Shown here in pieces: positions 1 through 11,159 of a DNA stretch of 64,000 nt. The stretch's first letter is position 1; each line of letters starts with the position of its first letter. Source of the DNA: Azolla caroliniana (Eukaryota; Polypodiophyta); NCBI GenBank assembly GCA_043228905.1, contig JBHGNT010000005.1, forward strand, positions 2,604,001-2,668,000, read 5' to 3'. The position numbers were made by a program, and so were the translations under genes. Under the pieces are notes generated by a model that did no database searches, had not been told where the DNA came from, and saw only the letters and a program-made list of their open reading frames with translations.

Positions 1-1206
1 TTTACCCTCGAATTTGTTGTTCAACATAAGTAGGATTGATCTCAATGAAACCCAGCATATTTATCCTAGAAATGTCGTAGAAATGTGATCACTTGCTTTC
101 TTTATCCTAGATAAGATCACTTGTGGAAAATGCATTTCTGCATTTTTCACAACACCTAAGAAATGCATAACTAATTATGAGAAACTACTGACTGAAGAAA
201 AGGATGGAGTGGGAATTCTCTGCAGTGTTCCAACCTGGCCTATTATTCACTATTTATATAAATAGATCAGAAAATCAGAGATAAAAAGGGAATCCTAAAA
301 AACCACCAAAATGTAAACTCTCACCATGAATGGAAATCAAGACTTCGTTCATTAAATTGGATATCCAAACCAAAATACAAATGATGCTTACATACAAGAG
401 ATACATCAGATAAAGATTTTGCTTCAAAGGGCACCCATACTAATAGGATGAGCATGTCATTCCTTTGAGGTTGGGATTATAAAGCAAACATAAAAAGAAA
501 CGCCCCAATCATACAAGAGAAACATAAAGTATTCAATATTCCAGAATTTCAAGTTTTTGCTTCACAACTACACGTATTTGTACAACAGATGCAATGCCCT
601 TTCCTCTTGTCTATAAAGAGATCTAGAGTCATGAATTGGAATAACTACCTCCTGATGGAACTGGAGCACATACTAATAATGGTAATTTCTAGTTGCAAAA
701 TATTCCAACAGGTTAGCTTAATTTACATATAATATAGCAAATCATGGAAATTGCACGTCTCAGTTGAATATTATGCAAATCCATGACTTGTAGTCAATAT
801 TCACAGGCAGCTCAATTACATCGAATTTGATTTTGAATAGTTATGAGATTCATATAATAAATCAGTGAGCAAACCAATATGCACTGTTCAGCATTCAAGG
901 AGTGCTTCAGCTCAAGGCATACTTCTATCTTAAAGGAGTAAGTAAAACTCACAGAAAGATACATACAGTAAGTAAAATAATGCAGCATATTTCTTCATTT
1001 TCAAGGTTACAACCTCAGATACAACAATGCTGTTCCACTTAAGATGGCATGTTTGATTACGTAGTGTGCAGAACTCGATTATATACTTTGCGATACATCA
1101 AAAATAGTCTGCAACCATTATATGCAAAAATAACAAATATCATCAAAACATCACTGAGACTTCTGATAAAATGAGTTACAAAACAAAAAACTTGCAGACT
1201 TATGAT
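1..1206. other. 3' flank of the GT14 gene, no gene recognised
   Basis: AT-rich sequence with no open frame of note on either strand. It lies directly downstream of the stop codon of the minus-strand glycosyltransferase gene, so part of it is probably that gene's 3' UTR. No repeat family or RNA gene was recognised. Confidence 0.5.
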
Positions 1207-4200
1207 CTACTCTACCTGATTAAGAAGCTTTACAACTGCACCTCTTGTGAACTTCCTTGCAAACAAGAAACATGGTCGAAGAGTTTCATTGCTACTGCAC
1301 CACTCTGTTCTGTATTCAGTTTCATAGTAAACTGAAACAATCCTCTATAAAAATAAAAAATAAAGGGAAGTGTTATATTTTTTAGCATCAAATGAAACTA
1401 AAATATACACCAACCATTGATAGCTTCACAATTAAACAAACACTATCAATTCAGTTTGGATCCTTTCATGCCCAATGGTAGGTAAGCATCCAATTACGTT
1501 GATATTACATATCAGTTCAAAGTAAGACAAAATGTGCACATGTACTGTTCAGTATTTTATGAAAATTTTAAGAAGTTTGGATACTTTCATGCACAACGAA
1601 AGTTACGAGAAGGCATACTTTGATACCATCAACCAGCTCTGGACTAGTATCTGAATATGTGAAGGTAACAGGATGCCATCCCTTTCTTTCCTGATCCCTG
1701 GTTGACTGATTCCATAATGTATACGTGACAGTTCTCCTTTCAATCTCACCCTCAAATCCTCTTATCTGGTCTTTTCCACAAGAAATATCATGTCAACCAG
1801 AATAATTATACCAACAATAACAAAACACTTTTCAATCACTTGGAAGCTCTATCTGTGAATGCACCATCCATCATGTACAATAGACCACGATTCCAAAGCT
1901 AATCGATCTTGCAAAAAGGTATGCTAAACAGCACAAGTTTACATGGATTGCTATACCACATACATGATTTATATTCTGGAGAAAATTCATTGCTTTACCT
2001 TCATATAAAATGTTCAAATCATTGAATCCAATTTACCAGGATACCTTCATTAAACCAATCAATAATTCGGCACGATTTAGTTAATAGGAAAGACACTTAC
2101 TGCCAGCAGTGTTTGTACATAATGTTCATCAGGTATACAATTATGCTGCTTTGATGGATCCCCGACCTGCCCAACCAGTAAAAATAGATTAACATATCAT
2201 ATTTACACTATCTGATTAATCTTTTTAATAGTATGAATTGGAGTAGTATCCACTAACCATGTGTTGCTGCCTCCAGAATTCAGGTAACGGTCTCCTCTGT
2301 AAATAGAAACATAATTACATCAGCAAGACTCCACAAATTTTGTTCTAACACTTACCTTTTTCATCAGTCCTCACTAATAATTCAATGAAGCATTCATTCT
2401 AGCATTGACATATGCAATATAAAATCAACACCACTCACTTTACAATGCTTTTGAAACAATGGAAAGACATTGTCATCATAGGCAACAACTGCAGCATGAT
2501 CACGCTTTAACGCAAACCACTGCAACCATGACAAAATGGGAATTTGGTCAGCAAACGAATAAAAACCATATGAAGAAATTTGGTAGCTACAAATGATCTT
2601 ACACAATGACAAGTGTGTATGAGAATTCATAAGAGAAACTGATCGTTTTTTATTATTGAAACCAAGTTTATCAGCTTTAAGAAAAACATCTCATTTCAAA
2701 AGCTTTGAACGCAATATGACCTCCTATGCTCCCATTAGGACTCGGCAACAGCTTGGTTCAAGCCTGAACTGAGCCGTTAAACCACTTTTAAATGGTTTGG
2801 CAGTTCGGTTCAGGCTTGATCTTCCTTAACCGGTTTGAGTTCAGTTTGGGATGGCTCAAGCCAAAACGAACCATTTGGGTCCAAACCGGTTCTCAAACTG
2901 GTTAAGCTTAATCGGCTTGACTAAACCGATTTAGGAATCGGTTTGGTCCAAGTTTGAAAACTCCCAAACAGGTTAAGGCTTAACAGGTTTGGTTTGGACA
3001 AGGCCAAACTGATTAAGCCGAACCATTGCTGATTCCTAGCCTCCCATTGTCGATCATGTGCATCTCAATCATACCAGAAAAATCAATCAAGACAGCTTGA
3101 CAAAGAGAGCAAGAAAAAGCCCCAAATGAATCACCATACATTCTAGCAAAGTTTCAAAACATATGCAAAATGGTGATGATTCCAGCAACAGAGTTACTGT
3201 TAAAAAAAATGTAAATGCATGCATCTGTGTAACTGCACCTGAGAACCTTTTCTCCATTTTTCTATTTGGATTGTGGGACCCATCTTAGGATTATAGCGCT
3301 TCTCCTTGGTATCTAAAAAACTGTTCACAATATAAATTTCATTTAAAACGATCTGTCAAAACATTGCACAGCGAAGCCTACGGAGGATTACATTTTTTTC
3401 CTACAGTGTGACCATTACTAATATGAAAATTAAGAGCAAAAGAAAGATTCCCGTGTTCAAAGTTAACTGTTATACAATAGCTTCTGGTATAATCGAGTAG
3501 ACCTCCGCAGATCTTCTATACACAAAAATTGTTTTGCAATTGCAGTTTTCATATCAAAAGGAATACTTTCATACCTGTCCACAAAGCTCTTCGGTGAAGC
3601 CATAATATAACCGTATATGTAAGTGAAATTGTATAAAGGTGCACAACTGCAAACAATTTCAAGACTAATTAAGATTAAACGATACTTCAGCATATGCAAC
3701 TTCATGTTATCGAATTTCTGAATTGAAGCTTAAAAAGAATGTAGGTTTATCAAAGTGTGACTGAAAAGCAGACTCAAGAATTAAATACTGTGCTGCTAAT
3801 TGCAATTAATCAGAGTAAAGATTTAGCACATTAGCATAGCGTTGTTAACAGGCAGTATGGACAAGTGCTGCATGGAAACGTTATCAAAGTGTAGTTTTGG
3901 CGCATGACCATATCTTTGTTAGCAGGCGCAATGAGTACAGATACCTAACAAGAATGTGATCATGTTTTAATGTACCCATTGGTTGGCCCCGCATAGAAAC
4001 CCAAATTTCTATTTGGAAATTGACATGTCAATATTGAAGAATGGATTGAAAGACATCTTACTGTAAGAGTATCGCACAATAGCAATTAAGATTTACCGAT
4101 TAGAAATTACAGATAGAATACTTCCAAATAATTCCTTGAATAACAGAAAGGTTCCTTTTACTGTCCAACATTATATGAAGTATGTAAAAATATTCAATTA

Positions 4201-7200
4201 ATACAATCAGAATATAGCATACTTCCTGGAAATATGCTTGTACCTTTTTTTTTTAAGACAAATCATCCTTGAATATGCAATTTTTTTCTTTGTTCTCTCT
4301 CCTATGCTCACCCTACACTAAGGGAGTGAGAATGGAGTCAACAGAAAGATGCAAGACGTCCTTACAAGACCCTCGTTCAAAAAATCTATTTAATGTCGTC
4401 AATACAATGCAGACAAATGTTGAGTTTCGCAATGAGAATATACTGATTTTATGGGGACTAAAATCTTTAGCCAAATTCAACATTCTGCATATAATGTAAT
4501 AATAACATAGATGGTTTCTGCATATAATATAATCTTTAGCCAAATTAGAAAATGTATAAGCAGAATTCTGAGATCTCAAACAAATCATACGAAACAATTA
4601 TGAAGGCATCTTTCCTTGTACAAAATTCAGTATGTTTCTAGAAGTCATTGACAAATCAAAAAGTTTCTACAAATTTAAGTCCTATAAATCTTCAGTATGT
4701 TTCTATAGGTAGAGTTGGACAGCCCTAAGATCTTAAGCAGACCATACCAACTAATACTCTAAGATCCTAAACAGATCATTCCAACTCTTGGATTTTAGTG
4801 TAGAAAAATCAAACGTTTCCATGATTTAAGATGCTATAAACTCTCCAGGATGTTCTTAAAAGGAGAATTGCACAAGTTATAAGCAACAAGATCAAAACCA
4901 CTCATACAATCATAAATGCATGTTCCACGTACAAATACTAGATATTTATTTCTAGATAGCAAATCAAAAGGTTTCCACGTTTAAAGATCCTATGAATTCT
5001 CCAGTAGGTTATTAATTCTAAGCAATGACCAATGCTAGCATTGAGAGGAGACCGTTAAAAAAATGTTTAAACGAATCAAAATTATCAACCAAAGAATGTA
5101 TCAAACATTTACCTGTCAGAGATGAGGAGGAAGCGTTCGTTTGAAGGATCTTTGAGAGCCTCAGCAAGTAACAACCGCTCTGCCTCTATCATGCTTGCTC
5201 CTCCCCAATCTACCTACAAAGTTAGCAAAGTGCTAGAGCATGCTTCACAAGTTTCATAAAATCCAAAAGTTAAATCATAATAATAATAATGATCTTGTGT
5301 TCATACCAGAATGCTATTTTGTAGCTGCCGATCATAAAAATATTTGCATACTGTAGTTTTCTTGCTGTAAACAAAGCCAGGCCTTGAATGAATATATATT
5401 GAGAAAAGATCTTTTGCAGCTTCCTATCAAAGACATGAACACACTCAAATAAATAATGTACCTTAAAATAAGTTAAGAGGAAAGGAAACAGGTTATCCAA
5501 TAATTGACACATTAGAAGTTTACAAGTGATCTTTACAACTTCTATAATAAAAATCTAGCTCTAGTTCTTTCACCTTTTTATTTTTTCTGCAAAACGAGAC
5601 TTAACAGCACATGACTCTCAAGTCACAACAGATGCAACTCTAGATGTAATCTTCTTGAAATCAACGCTAAAAACTGGATCAATGGATACGAGTTTTAAAT
5701 TTATTGGCATATCTTAATGGATTGTGGCTAAAAGAATGCGATCTATAGTAGAAGATTGTGTAACAGTCACTAGTTTACATAGTAAGCTCCAATAGCTGTA
5801 AATAATATTATTTACCAAACTGTTGTAAAGGTTTGAGCACATATTGCTAGAGAAAATCAAGATTTCAAAAGAGGTCACTGTTGGCAGAAGATTAGGTCAA
5901 AATGTTTACAAATAGGGATCTTTAGCATTCCTGCTTTGAACTCTGCTTACTCCTTCCACATGACACCATGGGTATTTCATTATATACGGTGTGTACAGAT
6001 GCATATCAATTGTACATTTGTATCTAATTACATAGGCCATATCCTAGCAAGGTTAGGAAAATAAGATTGGTACATGCTTCAGCTGAAAGTAAGATCTTTC
6101 ACATTGCTGAATTCAATCACTTGAGAAATAAGTAAGAATGCATGTATTTCTAATTCATTTTGGTTGTTTCCATGGACATTTGATAGTATATTGCATGTAT
6201 TTGGAATTATTTGAATACAAAAACCTTTTTCCAGGGTTACAGAAATTGAATATAATGTGCTAAGATTCAATCTCTGGCAAGATCTTTAGCATTGTTGCAT
6301 TCTATCACTGAGGATGAAGCTAAAGCTAATTCCTTCAATATCGCTGTTTGCTTGCGGTTACTCGATACTATGACGCATAGACTTCTGTATTTTGAATATT
6401 GAGATGTCTTTTTGAGGTTCTTTCTTAGTAGCTGCATGGAATGTACTTACAATCAAACCTTCAGTGAGATCATTCGCCATTCTGTACACAATCACTTAAC
6501 AACAAATGAGTATCTTGCAATTCCTTGGCTTGGGTATCACTGCTTCCTTGTGGAAATTTAAAACTACCAAGAAAGAACCTTAAAAGCAAATCAGATATCT
6601 TTGTTTTGGACTTTTTGTCAGTAACTCCATGGATTGCACTTACAAGCAAATCTTCAGTAAGTTCTTTAGCATTATAGATTTCTATCACCGAGAATGAGTC
6701 CATTATTTGTTTATAAACCTTTGAAAGTAAAATTTATACATTTTCAGTATTTTTATTAAAGACAAATCTTTGTAAGATATCTTGAAAACCTATATGACCT
6801 AGGGAATCTTTACGTGGAATCATTTGGAGAAGGCTACATCTATTTTTAAGATCTGAAAACTTATTCCAGATTGAAGGTTAATGATCATTTTAGGCATAAA
6901 TGATCGTCCACTTATTCTTAAACTGGATCAATCTATTTCTAATCTCTCAGTTTGGTTATGGATCTTGCTAGGAACATGCATATAATTCCATATTCTAAGT
7001 ACAGAGACCTTTTCTGGGAGGTTTCTTTCTCGGTATCTACATAGAATGTACTTAGAATAAAAATGGTTAACTTTTTGTTGAGTGATATACCAGCACAAAT
7101 TTAAGAAAATTAAACAAGCAATTGAAAGATGATGCATAAATGAAAGCAGAGAACTTAGAGAACGAGGAAGACGAAACATACCTGAAAGAAGATGTTCCAG

Positions 7201-7451
7201 ACAAGGTCAAGAGGCATTCTGTTGCGAGCCAGGAAAAGGAAAGCAAGTTTCGGAGGAGAAGACGGGGACTGAACCTGCAGAATGATTTGCGAAGAGAGAT
7301 GCGGATGTTGATTATTATGGTCGTGATGAGAGATGAGTAAGATGTGGCCGAGCTTGAGGAAACCAAGGAGGACGATGCTGATGCAGAAAAAGAGAAGCGC
7401 GATTTTCCTTCTCCAGCGATGGTGGCCTATGATAGTCTTCATCTTTGACAT
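1207..7451 (-). CDS. GT14 (DUF266) core-2/I-branching-type beta-1,6-N-acetylglucosaminyltransferase-like protein, ten exons
   Basis: Predicted Golgi type II membrane glycosyltransferase of the plant GT14/DUF266 family; donor and acceptor sugars are not known for most members. Exons in transcript order: 7182-7451, 5307-5423, 5113-5213, 3575-3646, 3239-3320, 2439-2519, 2258-2296, 2101-2166, 1619-1765, 1207-1344. They join in phase to 1113 nt (370 aa plus stop), close to the family's usual length. Visible: a basic N-terminus then a membrane anchor at about residues 16-40; PPKLAFLFLARNRMPLDLVW opening the catalytic domain; FSIYIHSRPGF; VDWGGASMIEAERLLLAEAL; SCAPLYNF; SFVDSFLDTKEKRYNPKM; KWRKGSQ; WFALKRDHA; DEHYVQTLLA; and YYETEYRTEWC near the C-terminus. 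The start is the first Met of exon 1; a second Met is at codon 4. All introns are GT-AG. Exon 1 is separated from the rest by a 1.76-kb intron. No defects were seen. Family assignment is firm; the precise reaction is not. Confidence 0.93.
2735..3030. repeat. Degenerate AACCGGTTT-rich repeat in a GT14 intron
   Basis: About 300 bp in the intron between exons 5 and 6 of the GT14 gene, built from many imperfect copies of AACCGGTTT, ACCGATT and CAAGCC-type words in both orientations, so that it reads similarly on both strands. The composition differs sharply from the surrounding AT-rich intron. The element class is not recognised. Confidence 0.55.
4445..4560. repeat. Short direct duplication in a GT14 intron
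   Basis: The phrase AATCTTTAGCCAAATT occurs at about 4463 and again at about 4532, and TTCTGCATATAAT occurs twice between them. It is a small local duplication without coding meaning. Confidence 0.5.
6080..7060. repeat. Degenerate tandem repeats filling GT14 intron 1
   Basis: Intron 1 of the GT14 gene holds several diverged copies of a sequence containing GATCTTTAGCATTGTTGCA followed by TTCTATCACTGAGGATGA-like text (about 6085, 6283, 6465, 6660), and of TTTCTTAGTAGCTGCATGGA-like text (about 6420, 6610, 7020). Spacing is roughly 190 bp between the clearest pair. It looks like an old tandem array. Confidence 0.45.
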
Positions 7452-7467
7452 ATGATGGAAAGGCGCA

Positions 7468-7469
<2 letters not shown>

Positions 7470-7520
<51 letters not shown>
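7470..7520. repeat. (AG)n/(CT)n microsatellite just upstream of the GT14 start codon
   Basis: About 25 uninterrupted AG dinucleotides. On the minus strand this is a CT tract ending only 18 bp before the GT14 ATG, so it most likely sits in the 5' UTR or core promoter of that gene. Confidence 0.9.
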
Positions 7521-7525
<5 letters not shown>

Positions 7526-7899
7526 GAGATCTGGCCCAAACGAAGATCCAGGAGTAACTGTGGAGACGGTTGCAGCTTCTCTTTCTCTCGCACTCTTGCA
7601 GTTAAAAGCAGTGGAAACGAAGATGGCGTCTTCAAGAAGCTTCTCTGTCTGTCTCTCTCTCAGGAAGACTGGAAACCGGTGTGGACTGGTGGTAGTCTCT
7701 CGGGGGAAACTGTAGTTAGCTTCTTCGAGAATCAAGTGCTTTTGAAAAGTTTTGACAGTTACTGAGTTGTATCGCTGGTTTGTATCGCTGGTTATTTTAT
7801 TTCTGTATCTTTTTAAAAAAGTATGTACAGGGAGGGAGAGCAGGTAAATACATCTTTCAGCCATATCTCCATATCCGAAGAGGATACACTATGTAACCC

Positions 7900-8160
7900 A
7901 ATGGCATGCCTCACTTCAACCCCACCCAGGACCATGCTTCATCCAAAGTAGTGTCATCCAAAGTAGTGCACGTCTGATGTGAATGAGTCCAATCACTTTA
8001 GCAAGAGCTAAGGATTCGAGAGCATTGGAGTCAAAGTGATTTTAACTCAGCTCCCAATGGCATGGCTCGCTTCAACCCCGCCCAAGTGAATGAGTCTGAT
8101 CACTTCAGCAAGAGCTAAGGATTCGAGAGCATTGGAGTCAATGTGATTTTAACTCAGCTC
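7900..8160. repeat. Two-copy direct repeat, about 156-bp period
   Basis: A unit starting AATGGCATG and containing AGCAAGAGCTAAGGATTCGA occurs at 7900-8055 and again at 8056-8160. The second copy lacks about 45 bp in its first half. Nearly identical segments suggest a fairly recent tandem duplication. Between 7522 and 7900 there is only the upstream flank of the GT14 gene. Confidence 0.75.
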
Positions 8161-9800
8161 ATTCTTATGCCCATTGTACTTGCGTATGCCCAAAATATTG
8201 TGTGCATTAGATGCAAATGAGCTCGCCCTTGAAGGTATCTCTTTGGAGAGACGAAGAACTCGAGCGTGCAAGACACCCCATGTACTTGTTGTAACTTGGG
8301 TGGGATTAATCAAGTGAGTATGTACACACATGATTTATCAACGATATAGTTCAATGGTCTCATGCCTTGATAGAATATTCATAGAAATCAAATGCTTGTA
8401 CAACAAAGGGGGTGAGTGTATAATTGCTTGATGAGTTTTATATAGTATTGAGATCAAATCAAAGCTCAATATAACGTTTAAACATTACAAATTTAAATAA
8501 ATATACATATGTATATATGATCTTTTTTTTTAGTTTTTGTTTATATGCATGTGTACATATGTGTGTGTGTATATATATATACCCTTTCTCTTGCTTTTTT
8601 ATGTTATTTATGTCAAAGCAGAACGAGATATGCAAAAAGGATGTGGGCCAAAGGCAACCCGTTGATGGATGACCACATGATAACAATTGAATATGAAAGC
8701 ATGTTGTTAGTTTGCATCGTCGAGCACAAATGGGAACTCAATTGAGATGATATGGCATTTACAAAAGCCAAGTCCAAAACAACTTTGTTATGAACCAGTT
8801 ATTCACACATTGTCGATGGTAGATTATATGTGCCAATAGATACTCAACGAAGCAACAATATGTAGACTTACAATGAAGACAAAGCAACTATATCATGTTT
8901 TACTACCAACAAAGAAAAATACGAGAATATTGAAGAGGGCTCAACATAAAATGCACCCATATGTCTCACCCAACCTATATCAGAGAATATTGGAAGAGGG
9001 TCCAACAAACTTATGAGTCAATAATATGTTACGCAATGCAACCAAAGTCGATCTCTTCATCGCTCGTGTCAAATCAATGAGCAAGCTACTAACCTTAGTC
9101 AATAATGGTGCAAGTGTTATTGTGCTTTCTTCAAGAGTTGAGATGACATGGACTATCTTGAGCTTTGATATTGCCAACACAAGTTAAAATTCTTTGGCAT
9201 TGCAACATTATGCATAGTATTGCTCCCATACAAGATATGAACACAAGGGAAATTTGTGGTATGCATGATGGGTCATGATCTCCTTTGTACTCCCAAAAGC
9301 ATACATTTTCGGACAATATTGGTGTGGAAACACTATGTAATTGAGCCCACCGAGTAATAAAATGGTATTTTCAATACCCCTAAAGACTTTAAACAATAAT
9401 TGTATGTGGATACATGGGTAAAAAAGTGATTGATATACCTTAACATCAAAATGTTGTCTCTAAACTCATTTGCTTGCAGTTTTCCTTTTCCCACAATTGT
9501 TTTCTCTACAATAATATGTTACAACCTATGCTTTATGAAAAAGCCTCATAAAGCTCACATATATGATATACTCAAATCATTATACCTAAAGTAGTAGAAC
9601 AACACCATGAAAAATACACAAAAGCCTACCCGATACCGAAAGTACACAAATCACATCAACGTTGTGACATTGTTCCAAAATACTAGAACTAGAGAGATTA
9701 ATGCAAAAAATGGCAACCAATGAGGTAAATAACCACGGAGTAGTGGGTGAAGGATTGTAAAAAATGTATTAAAACGACTAAGCATGTTCAAAATTTGATA
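8161..9800. other. Intergenic, no gene recognised
   Basis: AT-rich sequence with frequent stops on both strands. A short GT/TA-rich stretch lies near 8545-8585. No family resemblance was found in any of the short open frames. Confidence 0.4.
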
Positions 9801-10210
9801 TGAACCTTGCTAACCACCCATATGACACAACTCATTACATTTCCATAGGTAGCCACTAACCTCCACCAAATCTAACAAACCACTCAAATATGCAAAATTT
9901 TCGTCTCCAAAGACATCTTCAGTGAACCACCAATGGATAACCCAATTGAAGAGTAGGACAACTATGGGTAAGCAAGTTGATGGTTGATATTTTCAGCATG
10001 TGGAAAAAAACAATTATCACAAATGAGTGCCTCTACCTACATCAACATGGTCCCATAGAGACAAAGGGATCTAGAAAATTAATGGTTGAATCTTCCCCAT
10101 GTCCCATTCCTACTATATATAGAAATCCCTTCTTAGAGACAAAAGCGACCTATTAAAAAAAAAGTCACGATGTGACCACAAGTCCCAACCAAAGGGAAGC
10201 CTTTTAACCT
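9800..10210 (-). pseudogene. Probable decayed LINE zf-RVT fragment
   Basis: Reading the minus strand with frame changes gives text that resembles the zinc-binding reverse-transcriptase-associated (zf-RVT) domain at the end of plant LINE ORF2: GRGTHLCDNC, then AENINHQL, then HSCPTLQLGYP. Stops and shifts interrupt it. It is much more decayed than the related copies at 16.8, 41.8 and 44.9 kb, so the call is tentative. Confidence 0.3.
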
Positions 10211-11159
10211 TGGTAACTTAGCTTTGTTTTTGCATTGCCAAAGGGAAGATCAAACGATCCCAAGAATCCCCACAACAATAAACACGAGAAAGGATACCAA
10301 GAACACAAACGATGTTTGAAATCAACCATATGCACAAGGGGACATACACTAAAAATTGTGAAGTGACAAACTAGACATCTCTAATTGCATTTCACTAGTT
10401 TCATCATCTCTTGTCTGATTTTATAATTTTTCTTTGCGTAAAAAAATAGAATCAAGTTTCTCCAAATGGGCAAACATGTCTTCTACATTGGAGTACTGCA
10501 ATTCCAAGCTTTCAATGCTTAGTGGGTTGGCATAATACCATTGAGATGGCATGGAATAAGCACTTGGAATCAAAGGCTCGAGTATATCATTATACCATGG
10601 ATTTGTTTGTTCTCAAACGAAAAGTGGTGGTACCAATATGGGACACATCTTCAGGAGCATGCCAATAGACAATAGATATACCTCATATGATCACCGCGAG
10701 GGATGATGATAGTTGTATTATACGAGAAACATTTTAATGGAACAAACTTGAATTGAAAGATATTTGGATCAACTTGGAATGAATACAAAAAAAGTTGAAG
10801 GGAATTCACGAAGGATGTGAAAATATGGGTGTTATGTAGAAAGCTTGTCATGTTGAAGACAGGATGTGGTGGAGATTGAAATGCATGAGATATGAAATGA
10901 CAAAGCATGCAAGCGAGAGAAACATGAATGCAGAGAGTGCAGTCTTTACTAGAGATAGACGTATTCGTGGACCGAAGGAATGATTCCATCGATGGAGAGG
11001 ATAAAGTCTCGGGAAGAGATTGAGTGGGAAAGAAGTCAATAGTAAGCTACTAAGTCCATAAGAGATGCATGCTAGTTAAGTAAATGTGCATGTATGTAGA
11101 TAGGGGGATAGGTAGACAATGCAATGGCCAACATTTTGTGAAAGATATTGTGGGAGAAA
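10211..11159. other. Intergenic, 3' flank of the DUF247 gene
   Basis: No gene recognised. The longest open frame here (minus strand, about 10651-10989) has no family signature and biased hydrophobic content typical of chance translation of AT-rich DNA. Confidence 0.4.

Noticed and set aside
7439-7864. Open frames over the (AG)n tract on both strands
   Set aside because: They are translations of a dinucleotide repeat (Arg-Glu or Ser-Leu runs), which is open in all frames; the tract is the leader region of the GT14 gene.
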